A stretch of 64,000 nucleotides of DNA from Sideroxyarcus sp. (GTDB lineage: Bacteria > Pseudomonadota > Gammaproteobacteria > Burkholderiales > Gallionellaceae): positions 62,001 through 126,000 of the forward strand of contig JAUSBC010000005.1 of assembly GCA_030652215.1 (NCBI GenBank), read 5' to 3'. This document shows, one piece after another, positions 8,454-16,796 of this stretch. The notes under the pieces are model-generated. The model was not told where the DNA came from. It searched no databases and saw only the letters and a list, made by a program, of their open reading frames with translations. Each line of letters starts with the position of its first letter. Within the stretch, counting starts at the first letter, position 1. Position numbers and translations under genes: made by a program.

Positions 8454-10970
8454 ATGAAAAAAGCATTTTGGAAAACGGATTGGTTCACCGCTGTGCTGGT
8501 GGCATTTGTGTTCCTGTTCAGCGCCAACAGCGATCTGATACAAAGCCTGGAACGCAAGGCCTACGACCTTGCCGTGCGCGCCGAGTCTAAGATTCCGAGC
8601 GACAAGATTGCCGTAATCGCGATCGACGACGAGAGCATCGCCAACCTCGGACGTTGGCCGTGGCCGCGCGAAATCCAGGCCATGATGATTGATCTTCTGG
8701 CCACCGGAAACGTCAAGATCATCGGTCATACCGTCCTGTTCACCGAGCCCCAGGTCGATGCCGGTATGGGCTACCTGGAAAGGTTGAACGAAGTCCTCGC
8801 CAATTCTTCCCTGCAACGCGCCAACCCCAAAGAATGGGCGCAACTGAACGACATCATGCAGGATGCGCTTACCCACCTCGACAACGACAAGAAGCTGGCC
8901 GAGAGCATGGCGCGGGCGAACAAGGTCTTGCTGGGCGTGCTTTTCGAGCCGGGCGAACCGCAGGGCAAACCGGATTTTGAATTGCCCGAGTTTGTGGCCA
9001 AAAACGGCTTAACCGATATCAGGGAAGGTATGCCGGGCGCAGGACCGCCGGCAACTGCGGCGATTCTGATGCCCATTCCGTCGATCGGAGAGCAGGCAAT
9101 CGGCCTCGGACACCTCACCATAGGCAAGGATGTGGACGGGGGTGTGCGTACCGAGCCGCTGGTGCTGGGCTACTACGACCAGTATTTCCCTTCCATGTCG
9201 TTGATGCTGGCGGCTAAAAGCCTGAACCTGGAACCCAAAGACATTCAAGTCACCTTGGGCGAATCGGTCAAGCTGGGCGGACTGACAATCCCCACAGACT
9301 CCGCCTCGCGCATGTATACCCACTTTTACGCCGACCGGGATGGTAAATCGGCGTTCCAGGTCGATTCTTTCTACGACGTCCTCTCCGGCAAGATCCCGCC
9401 CGAGAAATACCGCGACAAGATCGTGTTGATCGGCGCCACCGCCGCCGGTGTGGGCGCCTCGCAGGTCACGCCAATCTCTGCCGAAATGGCACCGGTATTG
9501 ACGCTGGCGCACTCGGTGTCGAGCATCCTCAAACAGGACTCTTTCGTCGTGCCGGGCTGGGGCTTTTGGGCCGAGCGCGCCGTCTTCCTGATGGTGGCGC
9601 TGTACCTGATTCTCTTGATGCCGCGTCTGAGTGCGGGACTGGCCGCAGCAATCACGGGCGGTGTATTCGTGGTGTTGCTGGCGGTTCACTTCGTTCTGAT
9701 GTCTATGCAGGCGATGTGGCTGCAGATGATGCTGCCCGCCGCCCTGTTGCTGGTCGGCCACTTGCTGCTGACCACCAAGCGCTTCCTGTTGACGGAGAAG
9801 GGCAAGATCAAATCCGACGCGGATTCTGCGGAGAGCAACCGCATGCTGGGTCTGGCCTTTCAGGGGCAGGGCCAGTTGGATATGGCGTTCGACAAGTTTC
9901 GCAAAGTGCCGCTGGACGACAGCCTGATGGACGTGCTGTACAACCTTGGGCTGGATTTCGAGCGCAAGCGCCAGTTCAACAAGGCCGAATCCGTGTTCAG
10001 GTACATGGCCGACCACAATCCCAAGTTCCGCGATCTGGAAGCGCGCACCGCGCAATCCCGGGCCATGGCGGAAACCATCGTGCTCGGCGGTTCTTCCGGC
10101 CGCAGCAACGACAGCACGATGAAACTGGATCAACCCGGCTTGGCCAAGCCCATGCTGGGTCGCTACGAGATCGAGAAGGAACTGGGCAAGGGTGCGATGG
10201 GCGTGGTGTATCTTGGTAAGGACCCCAAGATCAGCCGTATCGTGGCGATCAAGACCATGGCGCTGGCGCAGGAGTTCGAGGCGGACGAACTGGAAGACGT
10301 CAAAGCCCGCTTCTTCCGCGAAGCTGAAACGGCGGGACGCCTGAACCATCCCAACATCGTCACCATGTACGATGCGGGCGAAGAACACGACCTGGCGTAT
10401 ATCGCCATGGAATTCCTCAAGGGCAAGGATCTGGTGATGTACACCAAGCAGCCCAATCTGCTGCCGCTGCCCAAAGTGCTGAGCATCGTCGCCCGCGTGG
10501 CGGACGCTTTGAGCTACGCACACAGCCTGAACGTGGTGCACCGCGACATCAAACCCGCCAACATCATGTACGACCTGGAAAGCGATACCGTGAAAGTCAC
10601 CGACTTCGGCATCGCGCGCATCACCGATTCATCCAAGACCAAGACCGGTATGGTGCTCGGCACGCCGTCTTACATGTCGCCGGAACAGCTGGCGGGCACC
10701 AAGATAGAAGGCCACTCGGACTTGTTCTCGCTGGGTGTGAGTCTGTACCAACTGGTGTGTGGTAAGCTGCCGTTCGAGGGTGATTCCATGGCGCAGTTGA
10801 TGTTCCGCATCGCCAACGAGCCGCAAACGGATATTTTGAGCGTCAATCCGGATGTGCCGCCGTGTGTGGTGGCCATTATCAACAAGTCGCTCGCGAAGAA
10901 AGTCGCAGAGCGCTTTGAAAACGGCGGCGCGATGGCGGATGCGCTGCGTCAGTGCGCGGCCAGCCTGTGA
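8454..10970 (+). CDS. CHASE2-domain transmembrane serine/threonine protein kinase
   Basis: An 838-residue protein from ATG 8454; an upstream TTG at 8430 has its purine-rich stretch too close. The order is: one N-terminal membrane helix; an extracytoplasmic CHASE2 sensor (about residues 30-350; DDESIANLGRWPWPRE is a CHASE2-type signature); a cluster of about three membrane helices (about 360-440); a TPR-like linker (about 455-535); and a Hanks-type kinase domain (about 568-835). The kinase shows GKGAMGVVY, VAIK, HRDIKPAN (catalytic Asp near 697), DFG and GTPSYMSPEQ, so it should be active. CHASE2 senses unknown extracellular cues. It opens a signalling cluster with a PP2C phosphatase and an FHA protein, the natural eraser and reader of its phosphorylation. 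Confidence 0.92.
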   Translation: MKKAFWKTDWFTAVLVAFVFLFSANSDLIQSLERKAYDLAVRAESKIPSDKIAVIAIDDESIANLGRWPWPREIQAMMIDLLATGNVKIIGHTVLFTEPQVDAGMGYLERLNEVLANSSLQRANPKEWAQLNDIMQDALTHLDNDKKLAESMARANKVLLGVLFEPGEPQGKPDFELPEFVAKNGLTDIREGMPGAGPPATAAILMPIPSIGEQAIGLGHLTIGKDVDGGVRTEPLVLGYYDQYFPSMSLMLAAKSLNLEPKDIQVTLGESVKLGGLTIPTDSASRMYTHFYADRDGKSAFQVDSFYDVLSGKIPPEKYRDKIVLIGATAAGVGASQVTPISAEMAPVLTLAHSVSSILKQDSFVVPGWGFWAERAVFLMVALYLILLMPRLSAGLAAAITGGVFVVLLAVHFVLMSMQAMWLQMMLPAALLLVGHLLLTTKRFLLTEKGKIKSDADSAESNRMLGLAFQGQGQLDMAFDKFRKVPLDDSLMDVLYNLGLDFERKRQFNKAESVFRYMADHNPKFRDLEARTAQSRAMAETIVLGGSSGRSNDSTMKLDQPGLAKPMLGRYEIEKELGKGAMGVVYLGKDPKISRIVAIKTMALAQEFEADELEDVKARFFREAETAGRLNHPNIVTMYDAGEEHDLAYIAMEFLKGKDLVMYTKQPNLLPLPKVLSIVARVADALSYAHSLNVVHRDIKPANIMYDLESDTVKVTDFGIARITDSSKTKTGMVLGTPSYMSPEQLAGTKIEGHSDLFSLGVSLYQLVCGKLPFEGDSMAQLMFRIANEPQTDILSVNPDVPPCVVAIINKSLAKKVAERFENGGAMADALRQCAASL

Positions 10971-11012
10971 CGATCAGGCGCAATAACGACAAGACGTTCT
11001 CAGGGGTGGTTT

Positions 11013-11837
11013 GTGGACATACAAGATGCGCTTGAAATAGTCAGCCAGACCAATCCGGGGATGGTGCGCTCGCATAACGAGGACAGCGTCACTCATGACG
11101 CGGATCTCGGTCTGGTGGTGCTGGCGGACGGCATGGGCGGCTATAATGCGGGCGAAGTGGCCAGCGGCATTGCGGTGTCGGTGCTGTCCAGCGAGGTGCG
11201 ACACCGTCTCGAGGGTGCGCGGCCGGAAGACTTGGATGCCGCCGGCGAGGAACTGGGCCCGGCACTGCTGCGCGACAACGTAAAGAAGGCCAATTCGTCC
11301 ATCTTCCATGCAGCGCAGAGCCAGCCCCAATATGCCGGCATGGGCACGACCATCGTCACCGCGCTGTTCTACGACGATCGCGTTGCCGTGGTGCATATCG
11401 GCGATTCCCGCATGTACCGTTTGCGGGGCGAGGTTCTAGAGGTGATTACGCGCGATCACTCGCTGCTGCAGGAACAGATCGACGGCGGTTTGATCAGCAA
11501 GGCGGATGCGCGGCTGTCCAAGAACAAGAATCTGGTGACGCGCGCGGTGGGGATAGATGCCGACGTCGAACCCGAATTGCACATACATGAAGTCGAAGTC
11601 GGGGACATCTACCTGCTGTGCTCCGACGGCCTCAACGACATGGTCGAGGATGAGGACATCGGCGCGACGCTGCAGATGTTGCAGAGCAACCTGCCGCTGG
11701 CCGCGACACAACTGATACAGATGGCCAACGACAACGGCGGACGCGACAACGTGTCGGTCATTCTGGTCAAGGTTAAAGGACGCTTTGCTGCCCCGCGCGG
11801 ATGGTGGCAGAAACTGCGTTCCTGGTTCGGAAATTGA
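11013..11837 (+). CDS. PP2C-family protein serine/threonine phosphatase
   Basis: A 274-residue soluble phosphatase starting at GTG 11013 with an AGGGGTGG stretch just upstream. PP2C metal-binding motifs are present: R-S-H-N-E-D near residue 20, LADGMGGYNAGEVAS near 38, HIGDSRMYRL near 130, CSDGLNDMVEDE near 205 and NGGRDNVSVILVK near the C-terminus. It should remove phosphate from Ser/Thr using two Mn/Mg ions. It lies 42 bp after the CHASE2 kinase gene, so it most likely opposes that kinase. Confidence 0.93.
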   Translation: MDIQDALEIVSQTNPGMVRSHNEDSVTHDADLGLVVLADGMGGYNAGEVASGIAVSVLSSEVRHRLEGARPEDLDAAGEELGPALLRDNVKKANSSIFHAAQSQPQYAGMGTTIVTALFYDDRVAVVHIGDSRMYRLRGEVLEVITRDHSLLQEQIDGGLISKADARLSKNKNLVTRAVGIDADVEPELHIHEVEVGDIYLLCSDGLNDMVEDEDIGATLQMLQSNLPLAATQLIQMANDNGGRDNVSVILVKVKGRFAAPRGWWQKLRSWFGN

Positions 11838-11869
11838 GATAGCAAGAGTTAACTACGGGGATAGACGAT

Positions 11870-12610
11870 ATGCCGGCTAAATTGATACTCAGCATGGACG
11901 GAGCGGTGATGAAGGAATATCCGCTCAACAAGGAACGCACCACGATAGGCCGCAAGCCGCACAACGACATTGTCATCGACAACCTCGCGGTGAGCAGCGA
12001 ACATGCGGCTATCGTCACCATCCTCAACGATTCCTTCCTGGAAGACCTGGATAGCACCAACGGTCTGGCGGTCAACGGCACGCCGACCAAGAAGCACTTC
12101 CTGCAGAACAGCGATGTGATCGAGATCGGCAAATACAAGCTGAAATATCTTAACGATCAGCCCACGCAGACATCGGCCGCAGATTTCGAAAAGACCATGG
12201 TGCTGCGCGCCCCGGTAAAAATTGCGCCCAGCGAAGCGGGATCGAAATCGCCGCTGGATGTGACGGCGACGCGCAAGACCGAAGCGGTGATATCCACGCA
12301 GTTCAACACGACCAACAGCGGCATGCCGCCTCCCGCCGGACAACTTCCCGCTGCGGTGGTGCAGATACTGAACGGTCCCAATTCCGGCAAGGAACTTGAA
12401 CTCGTGAAAAACCTGACCACACTGGGCAAGCCCGGCGTACAGGTGGCGGTGCTGGCGCGGCGCCCGCACGGTTATTTCATGACCCATGTGGAAGGGGGGA
12501 GTTTCCCCACGGTGAACGGTTCGTCTATCGGCGAACAGCCGCACCAGTTGAAGGACCATGACCTCATCGAACTGGCCGGGGTAAAAATGGAGTTCTACTT
12601 CAAGACCTGA
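11870..12610 (+). CDS. FHA-domain protein (one clear, one degenerate FHA domain)
   Basis: A 246-residue protein. Residues about 1-95 form a forkhead-associated domain, with the phosphothreonine-binding residues visible in TIGRKPHNDIVIDN and VSSEHAAI, then LEDLDSTNGLAVNG. Residues about 160-246 resemble a second FHA fold (LGKPG, TVNG, LKDHDLIELAG) in which the Arg/Ser-His recognition residues are not conserved. FHA domains read phosphothreonine, so this is the likely partner of the kinase and phosphatase immediately upstream. No membrane segment or enzyme domain is visible, so it is probably an adaptor. Confidence 0.9.
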   Translation: MPAKLILSMDGAVMKEYPLNKERTTIGRKPHNDIVIDNLAVSSEHAAIVTILNDSFLEDLDSTNGLAVNGTPTKKHFLQNSDVIEIGKYKLKYLNDQPTQTSAADFEKTMVLRAPVKIAPSEAGSKSPLDVTATRKTEAVISTQFNTTNSGMPPPAGQLPAAVVQILNGPNSGKELELVKNLTTLGKPGVQVAVLARRPHGYFMTHVEGGSFPTVNGSSIGEQPHQLKDHDLIELAGVKMEFYFKT

Positions 12611-12666
12611 TTACCCAAAGTGATCAGTCAACGCGCAAACCGAGGGGATGAAAGGCGGGGTGGCAG

Positions 12667-14898
12667 GTGAAGAAGCACGCACTTCTTATCGCGCTCGGTA
12701 TGTCGCTGGTCCTGCTGTTCCTCGGCGATGCCGCCAAATTCTACCGCCTCGGCTTTGTCCAGTTCGTCGACGCGAAGCTTTATGACTATCGCCTGATCCT
12801 CACCATGCCGCGCACTGCGGACGAACGTATCGTCATCCTCGATATCGACGAAAAAAGCCTGAAGGAAGAAGGGCGCTGGCCGTGGAGCCGCGATAAGCTT
12901 GCCACGCTGATGGACGAACTGTTCGACCATTACGGCGTGGCGGTGGTTGGTTTCGACGTGGTGTTTGCCGAGAAAGACACGAGCTCCGGCCTGCACGTGC
13001 TGCAGGATCTGGGGCGCAATCAGCTCAAGGGCGTGCCGCAATTCCAGTCGGCGCTGGCGCAGATTCAGCCGCGTCTGGAGTACGACATGCTGTTTGCCGA
13101 CAAGATCAGGAATCGCAATGTGGTGCTGGGGTATTTCTTCACCAACAGCGAGCGCGGTGCCGAGAAAAGCAACGCCGGGGTGTTGCCCGAGTCGGTGTTT
13201 CCCGCTGGCACTTTCAAGGGGCGGCCGATTGCCTTCATTCAATGGGACAGTTACGGAGCCAACCTGCTCGAACTGCAGGGCAGTGCGGCGCTGGCCGGGC
13301 ATTTCAATCCGGTAATTGACTTCGACGGTGTGGTGCGGCGCGTGCCCATGCTGCTCGAATACGACGGGGCGTATTACGAGTCGCTGTCGGTAGCCGTGGT
13401 GCGTGCCGCGCTGGGCATGCCCAAACTGGTGCCGGGCTATGCGACTGCAAAGAACAAGAACTACGGCGGTCTGGAGTGGCTGACGTTGGAATCGGCGCAG
13501 GGCGATTTGCACATTCCGGTCGACGACAAAGTCAGTGCGCTGGTGCCCTACCGAGGGGCGAGCGGCAGCTTCCGCTATGTGTCCCTTACCGATGCCCTGC
13601 ATGGACGTACCCCGCTGGCGGATATGCAAAACAAGATCGTACTGGTGGGAACCACCGCAGCCGGGTTGATGGACTTGCGGTCCACCCCGGTCGGGGAGAT
13701 TTATCCGGGGGTCGAGATTCATGCCAACATGATCAGTGGCATCCTCAACCAGAATATCAAGCAGAACCCGCCCTACGTGCTGGGGGCGAACGTATCGCTG
13801 TTGCTGGTCATCGGCGTGGCATTGAGTTTGCTGCTCCCTATGCTGAGCGCGATCCGGGCGACCCTGCTCTCGGCGGGCATTCTGTTGCTGGTGATTGTTG
13901 TCAACGGCGTGGTTTGGCACTTCGGCAACCTGGTGATGCCGCTGGCGGGCAGCCTGATCATGGTGCTGATGCTGTTCGCATTGAACATGACCTACGGCTA
14001 TTTCACCGAAACGCGCACCAAACGTCAGCTCGCCGGTTTGTTCGGTCAATACGTGCCGAGCGAACTGGTAGACGAGATGAGCAAGAATCCGGAGCAGGTG
14101 TCGATGGAAGGCGAAAGCCGCGAAATGACGATTCTGTTTTCCGACGTGCGCGGCTTCACCACGATTTCGGAGGGGCTGGAGCCGAAGGACTTGTCGCTGT
14201 TGATGAACGAGTTTCTGACGCCGCTTTCGCGCGTGATCTACAGCCATCGCGGCACAATTGATAAATACATGGGCGACTGTATTATGGCGTTCTGGGGGGC
14301 GCCGCTGCCGGATACGCGTCATGCCTACCAGGCCGTGCTGTCCGGGTTGGAGATGCAGCGCAAGTTGAGCGATTTGCAACCGCATTTCAAGGAGCGCGGC
14401 TGGCCGGAGATTCACATCGGCGTGGGCATCAATACCGGGCGCGTGAGCGTGGGCAACATGGGCTCCGAAGTGCGCGTGGCGTACACGGTGATGGGCGATG
14501 CGGTGAATCTGGCTTCGCGCCTGGAAGGCATTACCAAGGAATACGGCGTGGGCGTGCTGGTGGGTGAACACACCCGGGAAGAAGCCCCCGAGTTTCTTTA
14601 TCGCGAACTGGATCTGGTGCGCGTCAAAGGCAAGGACAAGCCGGTCGCCATTTTCGAACCGCTTGGACTGGTCGGCGAGGTCGAACAGGCAACGCTGGAT
14701 GAGGTCAAGCTGTTCCAGCAGGCGTTGCGCCTGTATCGCAAGCAGGAGTGGGATAGGGCGGAACTGCAGCTATACAACCTTATGAAGATTGCCCCGGAAA
14801 GCAAGTTGTACAAGGTGTATGCCGAGCGCGTTGCCCATTACCGCAACGAGTCGCCCGGGGAAAACTGGGATGGCGTATTCGTCTTCAAGACGAAATGA
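12667..14898 (+). CDS. CHASE2-domain class III adenylate cyclase
   Basis: A 743-residue protein from GTG 12667. It has an N-terminal membrane helix, an extracytoplasmic CHASE2 domain (about residues 28-345, with DIDEKSLKEEGRWPWSRD mirroring the kinase's sensor), a group of membrane helices (about 365-445), then a class III cyclase domain (about 480-665) and a helical tail. Catalytic features include the metal-binding Asp in FSDVRGFTT, a second in DKYMGD, and MGDAVNLASRLE carrying the transition-state Asn and Arg. The Lys in DKYMGD and Asp in MGDAVN favour ATP over GTP, hence cAMP. It shares its sensor type with the upstream kinase. A phosphodiesterase-like and a cNMP-binding gene follow. Confidence 0.92.
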   Translation: MKKHALLIALGMSLVLLFLGDAAKFYRLGFVQFVDAKLYDYRLILTMPRTADERIVILDIDEKSLKEEGRWPWSRDKLATLMDELFDHYGVAVVGFDVVFAEKDTSSGLHVLQDLGRNQLKGVPQFQSALAQIQPRLEYDMLFADKIRNRNVVLGYFFTNSERGAEKSNAGVLPESVFPAGTFKGRPIAFIQWDSYGANLLELQGSAALAGHFNPVIDFDGVVRRVPMLLEYDGAYYESLSVAVVRAALGMPKLVPGYATAKNKNYGGLEWLTLESAQGDLHIPVDDKVSALVPYRGASGSFRYVSLTDALHGRTPLADMQNKIVLVGTTAAGLMDLRSTPVGEIYPGVEIHANMISGILNQNIKQNPPYVLGANVSLLLVIGVALSLLLPMLSAIRATLLSAGILLLVIVVNGVVWHFGNLVMPLAGSLIMVLMLFALNMTYGYFTETRTKRQLAGLFGQYVPSELVDEMSKNPEQVSMEGESREMTILFSDVRGFTTISEGLEPKDLSLLMNEFLTPLSRVIYSHRGTIDKYMGDCIMAFWGAPLPDTRHAYQAVLSGLEMQRKLSDLQPHFKERGWPEIHIGVGINTGRVSVGNMGSEVRVAYTVMGDAVNLASRLEGITKEYGVGVLVGEHTREEAPEFLYRELDLVRVKGKDKPVAIFEPLGLVGEVEQATLDEVKLFQQALRLYRKQEWDRAELQLYNLMKIAPESKLYKVYAERVAHYRNESPGENWDGVFVFKTK

Positions 14899-14918
14899 GA
14901 GTGGCAGGGACGCAAAAA

Positions 14919-15683
14919 ATGAAACTGAGAGTCTTGGGATGCAGCGGCGGCATTGGCGGCAATTTGCGAACAACATCGCTGCTGCTCGATCACGACGTGC
15001 TGATTGATGCCGGTACCGGCGTCGGCGATCTGAGTCTGGCCGAGATGTGCGTGATCGACCACGTCTTCGTAACTCATTCGCATCTCGACCATATAGCCTG
15101 CCTTCCGCTGCTCATCGACAGCGTGGGTTTCATGCGCGACAAGCCGCTGGTCATTCATGCCACCGACGAGACGCTGTCCATACTCAAGCAGCATGTATTC
15201 AACTGGGAAATATGGCCGGACTTCGCCGAGATTCCGAATCTGCACCAGCCCATCCTGCGCTATGAGCGCATAGCGCTGGGTGAAACGGTGGATATGGGCG
15301 GGCGCAGGATTACGCCGTTGCCGGCGAATCACGTGGTTCCGGCGGTCGGTTTCCATATCGAAAGCGGCAAGACCAGTCTGGTATTCAGCGGCGACACGAC
15401 CACTTGTGATGCCTTGTGGGAAGCGGTCAACCGTATTCCGAATCTTGAATATCTGATTGTCGAGACGGCGTTTTCAAATGCGGAAAAAGAACTGGCCGTC
15501 GTGTCCAAGCATCTCTGCCCCTCGTTGCTGGCGGACGAACTGCGCAAACTCAAGCTCAATCCGAAGATATATATCACGCACCTGAAACCCGGCGAAGTCG
15601 AACTGACCATGCAGGAAGTCGGCGAGTGCGTGCAGAATTTTGTACCGAAGATGCTGCAAAACGGCCAGGTGTTCGAGTTCTAG
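14919..15683 (+). CDS. Metallo-beta-lactamase-fold 3',5'-cyclic-nucleotide phosphodiesterase-like protein
   Basis: I start at ATG 14919 (MKLRVLGCSGG, 254 residues) because AGGGA at 14906-14910 is well placed; ATG 14895 overlaps the cyclase stop but adds eight residues with no family support. The MBL metal motif THSHLDH is present near residue 57, with further His and Asp in NHVVPAVGFH and FSGDTTTCD. The fold, and the position between an adenylate cyclase and a cNMP-binding protein, fit a class II cAMP phosphodiesterase that would reset the signal. An RNase Z-like or other MBL hydrolase cannot be excluded. Confidence 0.8.
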   Translation: MKLRVLGCSGGIGGNLRTTSLLLDHDVLIDAGTGVGDLSLAEMCVIDHVFVTHSHLDHIACLPLLIDSVGFMRDKPLVIHATDETLSILKQHVFNWEIWPDFAEIPNLHQPILRYERIALGETVDMGGRRITPLPANHVVPAVGFHIESGKTSLVFSGDTTTCDALWEAVNRIPNLEYLIVETAFSNAEKELAVVSKHLCPSLLADELRKLKLNPKIYITHLKPGEVELTMQEVGECVQNFVPKMLQNGQVFEF

Positions 15684-15701
15684 CGGGCGGGCGAAAACGA
15701 C

Positions 15702-16772
15702 ATGCAGGATATTCTGGACATCAGGGTACTCACCGCACTGGAGCCGATATCTTCGTTCAGTCCGGCACGCCTGCGCGAACTGCTCGATTATTGCCACATG
15801 GAAAGCGTGGAGCAGGGCAGCGATCCGTTCAAGGACAGGCCGCTGTCCGGGCAGTCCGTGTATTTGTTGCGCGGCGAGCTGGAAGTGGTGTACGAGGACG
15901 GCAACCGGGTGCTGATACGCTCCGGCTCGGAATGGGCGCGTCACCCCATCGGCAAACGCCAGCCGGATATCCGCTCGGCGCAGGCGCTGAGCAACGTGCA
16001 GCTGCTGCGCGTGGATGACGACCTGCTGGACCGCATGGTGACCTGGGATCAGTTTGCCTATCACGACGATGTGAAGGCCCTGAAGGACGGTTCCGAGGCC
16101 GCAGTGAAGAAATTGCTCAGTTCCGGCATGTTCAGCGCGGAGAACCTGAGCAACAGCCCGTTTGCGCATTTGCCGTCGGCCAATATCGGCAAGTTGCTCA
16201 ACCGCATCGAGGCCATTGCGGTATGGGACAAGGACGTCATCATCCGCGAGGGTGACGAAGGCGACTATTATTATCTGATCGAAAGTGGCCGGGCGCAGGT
16301 GACGCGACTGGTGGGCGGGGCGAATCTGGTGCTGGCCGAAATCAAGGCGGGCGACGTGTTCGGGGAGGAAGCGCTGATCTCGGAAAGCAAGCGCAACGCC
16401 ACGGTGACGATGAAGAGCAACGGCATGCTGCTGCGTTTGAAGAAGGAAGATTTTCTGGAGTTGATGCAGGAGCCGCTGCTGCGCCGCATCGCTTACCGGG
16501 ATGCCAGGGAGAAAGTCGCGCACGGCGCGGTTTGGCTGGATGTGCGTCACCCGCCGGAATACCGTTACGACAAATTGCCGGGGGCAATCAATGTACCGCT
16601 CAACGACATCCGCAATGCGATCGGGGTGCTGAGCAAGGAGACACCGTATATCGCGTATTGCCAGAGCGGGCGGCGCAGTGCCGCTGCCGCGTTTATTCTG
16701 GCGCAGGCGGGCTACGATGTTTATGTTTTGGAAAATGGTCTGTGGTCTGTGCCCAGAGCGCAGCAACAATAG
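15702..16772 (+). CDS. Cyclic-nucleotide-binding domain / rhodanese fusion protein
   Basis: A 356-residue soluble protein. Residues about 15-130 resemble a degenerate cNMP-binding fold. Residues about 150-262 are a full cNMP-binding domain with the phosphate-binding cassette GDVFGEEAL followed by SKRNATV. Residues about 268-350 are a rhodanese domain (WLDVRHPPEYRYDKLPGAINVPL) with an intact active-site loop CQSGRRS, Cys near 321. So one chain can both sense a cyclic nucleotide and handle persulfide or another thiol substrate. It follows the phosphodiesterase-like gene by 18 bp and is the obvious cAMP receptor of the cluster. Confidence 0.9.
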   Translation: MQDILDIRVLTALEPISSFSPARLRELLDYCHMESVEQGSDPFKDRPLSGQSVYLLRGELEVVYEDGNRVLIRSGSEWARHPIGKRQPDIRSAQALSNVQLLRVDDDLLDRMVTWDQFAYHDDVKALKDGSEAAVKKLLSSGMFSAENLSNSPFAHLPSANIGKLLNRIEAIAVWDKDVIIREGDEGDYYYLIESGRAQVTRLVGGANLVLAEIKAGDVFGEEALISESKRNATVTMKSNGMLLRLKKEDFLELMQEPLLRRIAYRDAREKVAHGAVWLDVRHPPEYRYDKLPGAINVPLNDIRNAIGVLSKETPYIAYCQSGRRSAAAAFILAQAGYDVYVLENGLWSVPRAQQQ

Positions 16773-16796
16773 CAACCGAAAGTCGAAGGGGAAGAT

